From positions 1 through 64,000 of the forward strand of contig NZ_PPSL01000002.1 in NCBI RefSeq assembly GCF_002954265.1: 64,000 nt of DNA, written 5' to 3'. The translations under genes were made by a program, and so were the position numbers. Of this stretch, positions 7,088-15,760 are shown piece by piece. This DNA is from Flavipsychrobacter stenotrophus. Its GTDB lineage: Bacteria > Bacteroidota > Bacteroidia > Chitinophagales > Chitinophagaceae. The notes beneath the pieces are model-generated. The model was not told where the DNA came from. It worked only from the letters and a program-made list of their open reading frames with translations, and did not search any database. Within the stretch, counting starts at the first letter, position 1. Each line of letters opens with the position of its first letter.

Positions 7088-8593
7088 ATGAAAAAAATAT
7101 TACTATTAGTTTATTTTACAATACCCACTATGTTGTTTGCCCAGAAAAAACAGGGCCAGCAACTGGTTGATTCATTGCTTAAAGTATTACCCACCCTACA
7201 GTCAGACACCATCAAAGTAAAAGTGCTGTATGATATTTCATCGGGCTACCGGGCTTTTAATGCTTCAGAAGGGATAAAATATGCACAGCAGGCGCTTGAA
7301 TTGAGTTCTGATCTTGACTGGCAAAAAGGAAAAGCAATGTCTTATGGCGCCATTGGCAGCAATTATACAGGCAAAAGCGATTACCCTAAAGCGCTGGAAA
7401 ATCTGTTTAAAGCCTTATCTATAAATGAGTCCATCAACAATACAAAGGGGCAGGCAGTTAACCTGCTGAATATAGGTGTGGTGTACATGAAAAAGGGAGA
7501 CCAGCAAACAGCACTTTCTTATTACTATAAATCCAAAACTCTTTATGAGCAGCTGAGAGATAATAATGGTATTTCTTTCAACCTGAATAATATAAGTATC
7601 ATATATCAGGAGCAAAAAAACTACACTAAAGCACTGGAATGTTATAAACTGGCGCTAAATATTGCCAGTAACGAGAATAATAAAACCCAGATATCTACTA
7701 CGCTGGGCAACATTGGCGTTGTATACTTCTTTCAGAAAGAATATGACAAAGCACTGGCGGCACATTTTGCTGCATTGAAAATAAGTGAAGAGTTGGGCAA
7801 CAAGGGCCTGAGCGCCGACAATATGGGTAACATAGGGGTAAGCTACCGGAATATTGCCGGCGAAAGTACGCTTTACGTAAAGGGCGATTCCCTTATTCCC
7901 AAAGGCAAGCAAGCCAACCTGCAATTATCGGTTGAGTATTTTACCAGGGCTATAAAACAGGGACGAGAGATAGGCTACCTGGATGCCATACAGGAATTTT
8001 ATAGCGGACTGTCTGAAACCTATATGCTGATGGGCGAGAAAGACAAAGCATTGGAAAGCTATAAAGAATACGTGGCAATAAAAGACTCTACAGGCTCTGC
8101 TGACATAAGATTAAAAATAGCCAACCTGGAAGCAACCAGAGCCATGGAGCTAAAAGACAAGGAACTGGAAATAGAAAAACTAAAAGTAGCCAATACCCGT
8201 AAAGAGCGCGTATTATACATTTCGGGCCTGTTATTGTTACTGGCTACAGTAGCAATAGTCTTCAGGAAGTTCTATTTTCAACGGCGGTCTAACCGCGTAT
8301 TGTCTATAGAAAAAAGGAAATACCTGCAGCATATAAAAGTGCAGGAAGATGTACTCAAAAACATTACGCACGTACAATCTCACGACCTTAGAGGCCCCGT
8401 ATCTACTATACTGGGGTTGGCCAAACTCTACGACCAGGAGCACCCCGACGACCCCGATAACAACACCATAATCAATGACATTATCGATGTATCGGTAAAG
8501 CTGGACAAACAAATAACCAGCCTTATAAAGAAAGAGAACAAACTGGCGGCAGATAGTAAAGACATGAATAACGATAGTCATACTAACTTTTAA
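7088..8593 (+). CDS. TPR sensor protein with a histidine-kinase H-box but no ATPase domain
   Basis: The 501 residues comprise a signal peptide (1-18), periplasmic tetratricopeptide repeats (about 55-330, with GNIGVVYFFQKEYDKAL-type units), a helical linker, one membrane helix (about 375-394), then a cytoplasmic part of only about 105 residues. That part contains an H-box, SHDLRGPVSTILGLAKL (His about 430), typical of HisKA dimerisation domains. The chain ends about 70 residues after it, so the HATPase domain is absent and it cannot autophosphorylate alone. It may dimerise with, or be phosphorylated by, another kinase. A homologous gene follows in tandem 98 bases downstream. Confidence 0.85.
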   Translation: MKKILLLVYFTIPTMLFAQKKQGQQLVDSLLKVLPTLQSDTIKVKVLYDISSGYRAFNASEGIKYAQQALELSSDLDWQKGKAMSYGAIGSNYTGKSDYPKALENLFKALSINESINNTKGQAVNLLNIGVVYMKKGDQQTALSYYYKSKTLYEQLRDNNGISFNLNNISIIYQEQKNYTKALECYKLALNIASNENNKTQISTTLGNIGVVYFFQKEYDKALAAHFAALKISEELGNKGLSADNMGNIGVSYRNIAGESTLYVKGDSLIPKGKQANLQLSVEYFTRAIKQGREIGYLDAIQEFYSGLSETYMLMGEKDKALESYKEYVAIKDSTGSADIRLKIANLEATRAMELKDKELEIEKLKVANTRKERVLYISGLLLLLATVAIVFRKFYFQRRSNRVLSIEKRKYLQHIKVQEDVLKNITHVQSHDLRGPVSTILGLAKLYDQEHPDDPDNNTIINDIIDVSVKLDKQITSLIKKENKLAADSKDMNNDSHTNF

Positions 8594-8691
8594 TTACCAA
8601 GTTGCTGAGAGGTCCTTATAATAATAAAAGAAATAGGAAGCTATAAAAAATGGGCACATTTATATTATCTTTCAGTTAGCATCGTAAATTC

Positions 8692-10320
8692 ATGAAATAC
8701 TCTTTCTTCTATACACTTAGTTTCTGCATTGCTGCCACGCTCTGTTTCATTTCAGCAGACAACAAAGCATTGGCAAAGGCCGGCCCCGAAATGTTGGATT
8801 CACTAAAGGGGGAACTTGGTAAAGTAAAAGAAGACTCTACCAGGGTTATACTACTTACACGTATATCTCTGTACTACCGTTACATCAACCCCATGGAGGG
8901 CATTAAGTATGGACAGCAGGCAATAGATCTGGGTGAAAAAATAGAGTGGCCGCAGGGTACAGCAAGGGCATACAGTGCTACAGCTAACAACTATCTTACC
9001 AAATCGGACTATGTGAAGTCAATAGAGTGCTACAAAAAAGCACAGGAGATATTTGAAGAGAACGGGGACAAAAAAGAACTCGCCAAGACCCAAATAAACG
9101 TAGGAATACTCTACTTTACTCAGGGTAATTACCCTAAGGCAATTGAAAATTATTTTACGGGGCTTAAAGTTGCAGAGGAAGTAAAAAGCAAAGAGGATAT
9201 TGCTTCTTGTATGCTCAATCTGGGCATAGTATATAGCCGCCAGGAAAAGTATCCTGAAGCGCTGGAATATTTTTTCAAGTCGTTAAAAATGGCCGAAGAA
9301 CTGGGTGACAAGGGTGGCATAGCCTACAACTACGGCAATATAGGGCTGGTGTATAAGGCACAGAAAAACTATGTAAAAGCACTGGAATATTACGAGAAAG
9401 GTCTGAAGTTGAATGAAGAAAAAGGCTCTAAATCATATATACTTGCCGACCTGGGAAATATTGGTAATGTATACCGCAATGACCATAACTACCCAAAAGC
9501 ATTTGAATACTTCCTCAGATCGCTGAGGATAGCAGATGAGATCGGCGATAAATTCAGCATGTCTATATGCCTGGGCAACATTGGAGAAACTTACCTGAAT
9601 ATTGTACAGGATAGTACTACAGTTGTTAAGGCCGACAGCCTTATATCTGCAAGTAAGGCCGGCAATCTACAAAAGTGCGTTAACTACCTCGATAAAGGGA
9701 TAGCTATTTCTAAAGAGATAGGCGATATAGACGGCATCCAGGAAATATCTAAAAACCTGTCAACCGCATATGCATTGCTTGGGAATTATAAGGAGGCCCT
9801 GGCTAACCATATACAGTATATGGAGTATCGAGACTCTATTTTTTCTGAAAAGAATAAGATAAAAATAGCAGGGTTGGAAACACAACGGGCAATAGATCTT
9901 AAAGAAAGAGACATACAGATAGAGAAACTCAAAGCAGCCAACAAGCGCAACGAAAGGGTTATATTTATAGCAGGAATTGCGCTGCTGTTGATCACACTTA
10001 CAGTTATTGTTAGAAAATTTATTGTTCAGTCGCGCTCCAACAAGGTGCTATCGCACGAAAAGAAAAAGCACCTGCAGCGCATAAAAGAACAAAGCAATGT
10101 GCTGGAAGATATTGCCCATACCCAGTCGCACGAAATACGCGGCCAGGTAGTAACAATAATGGGGCTTTCCCGGCTATTTAACTACGATAACCTGAGCGAC
10201 CCTGTGAACAAAGAACTGATGGAAGGCATAGCAGGAGCCTCAGAAAAGCTGGACGATATCGTAAAGGATGTTGTGACCAAGGAAAATAAGTTTAATAGCG
10301 AGAGTAAAGGGAAGAAGTAA
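8692..10320 (+). CDS. TPR sensor protein with degenerate H-box, tandem paralogue
   Basis: The 542 residues are built like the preceding protein: signal peptide (about 1-28), at least six TPR units (e.g. GNIGLVYKAQKNYVKALEYY), a membrane helix at about 422-442 and a C-terminal H-box SHEIRGQVVTIMGLSRLF with His near 478. Here the conserved Pro of HExRxP is Gln. Again only about 65 residues follow the His and there is no ATP-binding domain. The pair shares a linker ending in KLKxANxRxERV before the helix. The two genes are tandem duplicates that have diverged. The last base of the stop codon is directly followed by the stop of the convergent gene at 10321. Confidence 0.85.
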   Translation: MKYSFFYTLSFCIAATLCFISADNKALAKAGPEMLDSLKGELGKVKEDSTRVILLTRISLYYRYINPMEGIKYGQQAIDLGEKIEWPQGTARAYSATANNYLTKSDYVKSIECYKKAQEIFEENGDKKELAKTQINVGILYFTQGNYPKAIENYFTGLKVAEEVKSKEDIASCMLNLGIVYSRQEKYPEALEYFFKSLKMAEELGDKGGIAYNYGNIGLVYKAQKNYVKALEYYEKGLKLNEEKGSKSYILADLGNIGNVYRNDHNYPKAFEYFLRSLRIADEIGDKFSMSICLGNIGETYLNIVQDSTTVVKADSLISASKAGNLQKCVNYLDKGIAISKEIGDIDGIQEISKNLSTAYALLGNYKEALANHIQYMEYRDSIFSEKNKIKIAGLETQRAIDLKERDIQIEKLKAANKRNERVIFIAGIALLLITLTVIVRKFIVQSRSNKVLSHEKKKHLQRIKEQSNVLEDIAHTQSHEIRGQVVTIMGLSRLFNYDNLSDPVNKELMEGIAGASEKLDDIVKDVVTKENKFNSESKGKK

Positions 10321-10791
10321 CTAAAACAGCACCTGCTTAATTCTCTTAAAAATTGCAGTGATTATATGAACAACAAATGCAACCTGTCCCAAAAATAGGA
10401 CAGCAACACTGCAACCAGCTATGATCATTTGAACATTTATTTCCGGATGAGCAATGTCAACATATCTTAACGGGCGGGGAGAATAGATCGGCTTGGGGAA
10501 AAGCCAGATCGATATTGCGCCCAAATAAAATAGACAAATTGAAACTATATGCGTCCATACTAACCACGGTAGCGACACGACCCTTGCAAGTTGCCAATGT
10601 ATGACCCATAACCCAATGCACAGCATTGCCGCTAGCCCATAAGCAAATGATAAATGAATTATAAAATAGCTGTCGTGATTGTGAATATCTACCTTATCAG
10701 TACCTGAAAGTGCCGTATGTATGGTAAGAATTCCGGCCAATATTAGCAGCAGCAAATACGGCATTCTAAATCCAGTTTTGACCCTTGACAT
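10321..10791 (-). CDS. Four-helix membrane protein with a COX1-like HDxYF motif
   Basis: The 156 residues have four predicted membrane helices (about 10-26, 44-64, 76-96 and 120-146). Between the first two is DIHNHDSYFIIHLSFAYGL. This resembles the conserved segment of heme-copper oxidase subunit I (HDTYFVVAHFHY), but the HFH heme ligands are replaced by LSF. Short proteins of this kind occur in Bacteroidota, and their role is unknown to me. It is not a complete oxidase subunit. The start near 10791 gives a short basic N-terminus before helix 1. It lies 17 bases after the ABC permease gene on the same strand, so they may be co-transcribed. Confidence 0.6.
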   Translation of the reverse strand: MSRVKTGFRMPYLLLLILAGILTIHTALSGTDKVDIHNHDSYFIIHLSFAYGLAAMLCIGLWVIHWQLARVVSLPWLVWTHIVSICLFYLGAISIWLFPKPIYSPRPLRYVDIAHPEINVQMIIAGCSVAVLFLGQVAFVVHIITAIFKRIKQVLF

Positions 10792-10808
10792 AAGTTTCGT
10801 TATATATA

Positions 10809-11921
10809 TTACCCTTTCACATCCAATATATCCCTCAATGCATTACCCAAAATATTGAAAGAATAAACCAGCAGCATAATAGCAAAACCCGGTATGAGCG
10901 CAGGAAATGGCTTGTTGGTAAGCAGGAAATTGTAGTGCTCCTTTATCATTAATCCCCACGATGGTTGTGGTGGTTGTACACCAATACCAAGGAAGCTAAG
11001 CCCTGCCTCAGTAAGTATGGCTGCTGCAAAATTACTTGCCGCAATAACCATAAGCGGGCCTGCTATGTTAGGCAGTATGTGACGGAAAATGATGCGCATG
11101 TCTGATATACCCAATGCCTTGGCGGCAGTTACATATTCCATTTCTCTGAGCACCATTACCTGCCCTCTTATAAGCCTTGCAGCCCCCACCCACATGGTCA
11201 ATCCAATAGCAACAAATATCTCCCAAAACCCCTTTCCAATAGTGAGCGTAATTGCAAATACCAAAAGCAACGTAGGAATTGACCAAAGAATATTAATGAC
11301 CCACATTACAGCACTATCCACCTTACCGCCAAAGTAACCGGCCACTGAACCCAAAATAATACCTATGGACAGCGACAATATAACAGCCACAAACCCCACT
11401 GATAGGCTTACTCGGGAGCCTGTGATAAGCCGTGACAGTATATCCCGCCCGTATCTGTCGGTGCCCAGGTAGAAAGTGCGATTGATAATGCTATGTTCCT
11501 TTACATACTCCTGTTGCTGTGCAAGAGTAAGCCCATCTTGACCAGCAGGCAGTAGTTGCCCAATAGGGTAAACCACCTCATCCTCTACCCGATCATCTAT
11601 GTAGTGCTTTATATGCAGGTTAGTACCTTCAAAAGAATAGCTGTTCAGTGGCACTTGCACAAGATCTGACGGCGTACCATGCAGCAATTCTGATACTTTG
11701 GCGGAATGAGCAGGCTTTTGGGTTTTCGGCAACAAGAGCAATTGCCGGGTAAAACCGGGAGATTTAGCACCCAGCTCCACGATCATACTGTTGGAATAAG
11801 GCGTATTATCGGGCGCTAAGACATATGCAAAAACAGATATAAGTGCAGTGCACAAGATCACGCCTATGGCTATTAAAGCAAGAGGGCGTTTAAGTAACTT
11901 ATTGAGTGCTGAACTGCGCAT
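10809..11921 (-). CDS. ABC transporter permease, OppC/DppC type
   Basis: This inner-membrane permease belongs to a peptide/nickel-type ABC importer. An N-terminal helix (about 11-33) is followed by a roughly 150-residue periplasmic insertion and a five-helix permease core. The core starts at FYLGTDRYGRDILSRLITGSRVSL and carries the EAA-like loop EAGLSFLGIGVQPPQPSWG, which contacts the ATPase. The insertion between helix 1 and GTDRYGRD is the form seen in Bacteroidota. The frame is open to 11972, but the ATG at 11921 matches family N-termini, and a promoter-like TACTTTAG lies just before it. The partner permease, ATPases and binding protein are not in the window. Confidence 0.88.
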   Translation of the reverse strand: MRSSALNKLLKRPLALIAIGVILCTALISVFAYVLAPDNTPYSNSMIVELGAKSPGFTRQLLLLPKTQKPAHSAKVSELLHGTPSDLVQVPLNSYSFEGTNLHIKHYIDDRVEDEVVYPIGQLLPAGQDGLTLAQQQEYVKEHSIINRTFYLGTDRYGRDILSRLITGSRVSLSVGFVAVILSLSIGIILGSVAGYFGGKVDSAVMWVINILWSIPTLLLVFAITLTIGKGFWEIFVAIGLTMWVGAARLIRGQVMVLREMEYVTAAKALGISDMRIIFRHILPNIAGPLMVIAASNFAAAILTEAGLSFLGIGVQPPQPSWGLMIKEHYNFLLTNKPFPALIPGFAIMLLVYSFNILGNALRDILDVKG

Positions 11922-12250
11922 ATTTGGTGGCTCTAAAGTAGCATAAATGAGGGAATGTGGTATTTCATGCACTTATATGGGAAAATCAATGGTTTACTTA
12001 ACGATAGGATCTGCCCTTTTTGTATCGATATACACAAAAAAGATAGTAAGTTTACAATTCGGAACGATGATCCAATAAAGTCTATCAATCTGAATGTTTT
12101 TTTCGGTTTCTGCCGCGTTGCAAAATCTTTAAATAGTTCACTATTCACAGATGTTTGCGCCTTGCATAAAACAAAAATAACTATCCCGCTTAACAGACTT
12201 TATCGAATCAACGTTCCTGAAAAAAGGCACACAAAAAACATACATATTCG
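11922..12250. other. Intergenic region between divergent genes
   Basis: The 329 bases between the ABC permease and the carboxyltransferase gene hold no supported gene. The small open frames on both strands have no recognisable content. The sequence is AT-rich near 12030-12130. It presumably contains both divergent promoters, but no clear TAnnTTTG stands out. Confidence 0.4.
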
Positions 12251-13879
12251 ATGGATCTTGAATTTAATAAGAATGAAGATGGCATGAAACTGGCAGTAAG
12301 CCAGATGAAATCCCGACATGCAGTAATAAGCCAGGGTGGTGGTAAAAAAGCCATGGACAAAGCTCGCGAAAAAGGCAAAATGGCACCAAGGGAGCGCATC
12401 GAATATCTTATAGATAAAGGCAGTGTATTTACGGAGATAGGTGCATTTGCAGGGTATGACATGTACAAAGAGCATGGCGGTTGCCCTGCGGGTGGCACTA
12501 TAGCCGGCCTTGGTTATGTAAGTGGCCGCCAGTGTGTGATCGTAGCCAATGATAATACAGTAAAAGCAGGAGCATGGTTCCCGATAACAGGCAAAAAGAA
12601 CTTGCGTATGCAGGAGATCGCCATGGAAAACTATCTGCCGGTTATATACATTGTAGACAGCGCCGGGGTATACCTGCCTATGCAGGATGAGATCTTCCCG
12701 GACAAAGAACATTTCGGCCGGATATTCAGGAACAATGCGCAGATGAGCGCAATGGGCATCAACCAGATAGCCGCCGTAATGGGTAGTTGTGTAGCAGGCG
12801 GTGCCTACCTGCCTATCATGAGCGATGAAACGCTTATGGTAGAAGGTAATGGTTCTATCTTCCTGGCCGGCCCTTACCTGGTAAAGGCTGCGATAGGTGA
12901 AGACGCAGACCAGCAGGCGCTTGGCGGTGCCAAGATGCACACCGAAATAAGCGGCATCGCCGATTATAAATTTGATACAGAAAAAGAATGCCTTGACCAG
13001 GTGCGCCGCATAATGGACAAGCTGGGCGAACAACCCCTACAGGGTTTTAGCAGGGTGAAGCCTGCATTGCCTGCAAGGGACATGAAAGATATTTACGGTC
13101 TGGTATCTGCACAAAACAATAAGAACTTCGATATAGTTGAGGTGATCAAATGCCTTGTAGATAATTCCGAGTTCGACCAGTTCAAAGAAGATTATGGCAA
13201 GACCATTGTATGCGGCTATGGCCGTGTAGATGGCTGGGCTGTGGGCATCGTAGCCAATCAGCGTAAGATAGTGAAGAGCGGCAAGGGTGAAATGCAGATG
13301 GGCGGTGTGATCTATAATGATAGTGCCGATAAGGCAGCAAGATTCATTATGAATTGCAATCAGAAAAAGATACCATTGGTATTCCTGCAGGATGTTACCG
13401 GCTTTATGGTGGGCAGCCGCAGTGAGCAGAGTGGTATCATTAAAGACGGTGCAAAGCTGGTAAATGCTGTAGCTAATAGCGTGGTGCCGAAGATCACTAT
13501 TGTTATCGGCAACTCATATGGCGCAGGTAATTACGCAATGTGCGGTAAGGCATATGACCCACGCTTCATCTATGCATGGCCTAATGCCAAAATAGCTGTT
13601 ATGGGCGGCGAAGCTGCGGCTAAAACGCTCATGCAGATACAGGTAGCCGGACTCAAAGCGAAAGGTGAAGTGATAGATCCTGAAAGAGAGAAAGAAATAC
13701 TCAAGGAGATCGTAGATAAATATGATGCACAAACATCTTCATATTACTCGGCGGCACGACTTTGGGTAGATGAGATCATAGATCCAATTGACACCCGCAG
13801 CGTAATATCTGAAGGTATCAATGCAGCCAATCATTCGCAGGATCATAAGGAGTTTAAGATGGGGGTGTTTCAGGTATAA
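12251..13879 (+). CDS. Acyl-CoA carboxylase carboxyltransferase (beta) subunit, methylcrotonyl-CoA type
   Basis: The 542 residues form two crotonase-like halves. The N-terminal half has RERIEYLIDKGSVFTEIG, then GGxYLPMQDEIFPDKEHFGRIF-like sequence and MGSCVAGGAYLP, which form the oxyanion site. The C-terminal half has GFMVGSRSEQSGIIKDGAKLV, NSYGAGNYAMCGKAYDPRF and MGGEAAAKTL. The HFGRIF and GGAYLP spacing is closer to methylcrotonyl-CoA carboxylase beta than to propionyl-CoA carboxylase beta. It moves CO2 from biotin to an acyl-CoA in the cytoplasm. No biotin carboxylase/BCCP gene is in the window, so the substrate stays open. A dispersed repeat begins 7 bases after the stop. Confidence 0.88.
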   Translation: MDLEFNKNEDGMKLAVSQMKSRHAVISQGGGKKAMDKAREKGKMAPRERIEYLIDKGSVFTEIGAFAGYDMYKEHGGCPAGGTIAGLGYVSGRQCVIVANDNTVKAGAWFPITGKKNLRMQEIAMENYLPVIYIVDSAGVYLPMQDEIFPDKEHFGRIFRNNAQMSAMGINQIAAVMGSCVAGGAYLPIMSDETLMVEGNGSIFLAGPYLVKAAIGEDADQQALGGAKMHTEISGIADYKFDTEKECLDQVRRIMDKLGEQPLQGFSRVKPALPARDMKDIYGLVSAQNNKNFDIVEVIKCLVDNSEFDQFKEDYGKTIVCGYGRVDGWAVGIVANQRKIVKSGKGEMQMGGVIYNDSADKAARFIMNCNQKKIPLVFLQDVTGFMVGSRSEQSGIIKDGAKLVNAVANSVVPKITIVIGNSYGAGNYAMCGKAYDPRFIYAWPNAKIAVMGGEAAAKTLMQIQVAGLKAKGEVIDPEREKEILKEIVDKYDAQTSSYYSAARLWVDEIIDPIDTRSVISEGINAANHSQDHKEFKMGVFQV

Positions 13880-13886
13880 ATTCGGC

Positions 13887-13941
13887 AATTTGTCTGAATC
13901 ACAGATTTTAAAAAGGATTACCCAGATTTCACTGATTCATG
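13887..13941. repeat. TCTGAATCACAGATT dispersed repeat, copy 1
   Basis: It directly follows the carboxyltransferase stop. It matches 48300-48356 in inverted orientation: TCTGAATCACAGATT, then a TTAAA-GGATT segment, then CAGATTTCAC-GATT. Both copies lie just after a stop codon. Confidence 0.7.
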
Positions 13942-13964
13942 CTTTTAAAGATAAACCCAGTGTA

Positions 13965-14393
13965 ATGAAAAACGTTGTCCATATAATTCTTTGTTTGTTG
14001 ATCTTTCTTTGTTCCTGCGGGAATAAGGAAGGTGCGTTAAGCATTGATGCGATCAAGGAAGTACCTGAAGATTGCAAGGAGGCAGGCTGTTCGTTTAGCG
14101 ATGCTGACCATAAAGACAACCCTATAATGATGTCGGGTGGAGGTGATGAAACATACCTGTGTGTGAATGGCAAAGTGGTAGGTTTTGCTCTTGTAAAGAG
14201 TACGCCCACAGCCATTAATGACAGTACCACCAACTATAATGAAACGTATCAATACAAAGACCTGGAACTGAAGGTGCAGATGAACCAGACACATGATGGG
14301 AGTGAAGAAGATACTTTTGAAGGCACGATAACTATACGGAACAAAAAGGGCGAAACGGTGGCAAAGAAGTTTGTGGGTGGGTGTAGTTGCTAG
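13965..14393 (+). CDS. Small lipoprotein, unknown function (paralogue of the next gene)
   Basis: The frame is open from 13821, but the ATG at 13965 begins a clear lipoprotein signal (MKNVVHIILCLLIFLCSCG, Cys18 as lipid site), giving 142 residues. The mature part has a GCSFSDAD segment, a TYLCVNGKVVGF strand, then EGTITIRNKKGETVAKKF and a Cys-rich end, GGCSC. It is probably anchored to a membrane and facing the periplasm. I do not recognise a domain. The following gene shares the order GCxF, a central strand pair, GxxTIxxKxGxxVxKK and a C-terminal Cys. Confidence 0.75.
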   Translation: MKNVVHIILCLLIFLCSCGNKEGALSIDAIKEVPEDCKEAGCSFSDADHKDNPIMMSGGGDETYLCVNGKVVGFALVKSTPTAINDSTTNYNETYQYKDLELKVQMNQTHDGSEEDTFEGTITIRNKKGETVAKKFVGGCSC

Positions 14394-14424
14394 CGCGGCA
14401 GAGTAAAAGGAAAAACACTATGAA

Positions 14425-14682
14425 ATGAGAATAATTGCTATTGTATTGCTCTTTATGCTTATTTGCTCATGCCACAGTAAGGTTGAACCGTTTAAAATTA
14501 CCAGGTTTAAACAATATCCCGGCGGTGGTTTTGACAGAGGCGGGTGTAATTTTATTGACCAGGAAAGTAAGTCTGAGATCTTTATAACATACGACACATG
14601 CGGCTATCTTTCAATTGATGATTCTGTGGTTGTGTTAAGATCGATGACATTAGGATCAGACAGTATTGAGCATTATGTTTGA
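14425..14682 (+). CDS. Small lipoprotein, frameshifted paralogue of the preceding gene
   Basis: The intact frame is 85 residues, with signal peptide and lipobox ending in ICSC (Cys16) and a GGCNFIDQESKSE segment matching GCSFSDADHKDN of the upstream gene. It stops early after IEHYV. One base shift brings in a frame (14675-14812) encoding FEVDVTTTL, CGVVTIKKKGG and VTKKVFAVCGL, which lines up with the C-terminal half of the 13965 protein. The restored length would be about 128 residues. It was therefore a tandem duplicate that is now broken, or the base call is wrong. Translation restart at the overlapping ATG (14675) is possible. Confidence 0.65.
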   Translation: MRIIAIVLLFMLICSCHSKVEPFKITRFKQYPGGGFDRGGCNFIDQESKSEIFITYDTCGYLSIDDSVVVLRSMTLGSDSIEHYV

Positions 14683-14812
14683 AGTTGATGTAACAACAAC
14701 GCTGGTGTCAGATTCGGTCTATAAAAATTATGACTATTGTGGGGTTGTGACAATAAAAAAGAAAGGTGGAGGGTCGGTTACGAAAAAAGTATTTGCCGTT
14801 TGTGGCCTTTGA
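14675..14812 (+). pseudogene. Out-of-frame C-terminal half of the 14425 lipoprotein
   Basis: It has 45 codons from an ATG at 14675, overlapping the upstream frame by 8 bases, and ends at TGA 14810-14812. The content matches the C-terminal strands of the 13965 lipoprotein (TIKKKGG/TIRNKKG, VTKKVF/VAKKF, final Cys). There is no signal peptide of its own. Confidence 0.6.
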
Positions 14813-14885
14813 TGAATAGTTACATCCAGGCGAAACAATTTGATAAAGAAAGTTTGCCACCATGTACTAAATACCATGTACTGAA

Positions 14886-15692
14886 ATGATAGAGATAAAG
14901 AACGTAAGGAAAGCATTTGGGGAGAAGGTGGTGTTGCACGATGTTTCCTTTAAGATGGAGGCGGGCAAGACCAATCTTATCATTGGTACCAGTGGCAGTG
15001 GTAAGACAGTACTGATGAAGATAATGATAGGCCTTATGTCGGTAGACAATGGCCAGGTGCTATATGAGGGTGAGGACATTGTGACCATGGATGAAAAGGA
15101 GTTGAAACTTCTGAGACAATCGGTGGGTATGCTGTTCCAGGGCAGTGCATTGTTTGATAGTAAGACGGTGGAAGAGAATGTAATGTTCCCGCTCGATATG
15201 TTTACTAAAGACAATTATGCAACAAAACTAAAAAGAGTAAATGAGGTATTGGACAGGGTAAACCTGAAAGATGCCAATAAGAAATTCCCGGCAGAGATAA
15301 GCGGTGGAATGAAGAAGCGCGTGGCATTGGCCCGTGCTGTGGTGCAGAATCCTAAATACCTGTTTTGCGATGAGCCTAACTCTGGCCTCGACCCTCAGAC
15401 ATCGCTGGTTATTGACAAACTGATAAAAGAGATAACCACCGAATTCAACATCACCACCGTTGTGAACACGCACGATATGAATACGGTGATGGAGTATGGT
15501 GACCATATTGTGTACATGTACCAAGGCACCAAGCAATGGGAGGGAACTAACAAGGATATCATCTTCAGTAAAGACGAAAAACTCAATGCATTTATCTTCG
15601 CCTCAGAGTTCCTGGAGAAGGCCAAGGAAATGAGTATGATGGAGGCCGAAGCAGCATTAAGAAGTCGCAGTGGACAGAGCTATAAGGACTAG
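14886..15692 (+). CDS. ABC transporter ATP-binding protein, MlaF-like
   Basis: The 268 residues include Walker A GTSGSGKT (34-41), a Q-loop in GMLFQGSALFDSKTVEENV, signature SGGMKKRVALARA, Walker B YLFCDEPNSGLDP and a switch His in VNTHDMN. SGGMKKR and DEPxSGLDP are typical of the MlaF/Mkl group, which powers phospholipid movement between the membranes together with an MlaE permease and an MlaD MCE protein. Neither partner is adjacent, so the system assignment is inferred. The C-terminal extension (after about 225) has two amphipathic helices. The start at 14886 overlaps no other gene and fits the family N-terminus (MIEIKNVRKAFG). Confidence 0.88.
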   Translation: MIEIKNVRKAFGEKVVLHDVSFKMEAGKTNLIIGTSGSGKTVLMKIMIGLMSVDNGQVLYEGEDIVTMDEKELKLLRQSVGMLFQGSALFDSKTVEENVMFPLDMFTKDNYATKLKRVNEVLDRVNLKDANKKFPAEISGGMKKRVALARAVVQNPKYLFCDEPNSGLDPQTSLVIDKLIKEITTEFNITTVVNTHDMNTVMEYGDHIVYMYQGTKQWEGTNKDIIFSKDEKLNAFIFASEFLEKAKEMSMMEAEAALRSRSGQSYKD

Positions 15693-15760
15693 CCCATTAC
15701 GCCTGTAAGATCCCAATATCAATCCTGAATAATAATCGACACACACACAAACAAACAACC

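Noticed and set aside
12200-13033. 277-residue open frame antisense to the carboxyltransferase gene
   Set aside because: It lies wholly opposite a clear conserved gene, has no recognisable motif and has the Cys/His/Tyr-rich composition typical of shadow frames.
12251-13879. Propionyl-CoA carboxylase linked with meaB as a propionate pathway
   Set aside because: Motif spacing is nearer the methylcrotonyl type, the genes are 8 kb apart, and no mutase or biotin carboxylase is in the window.
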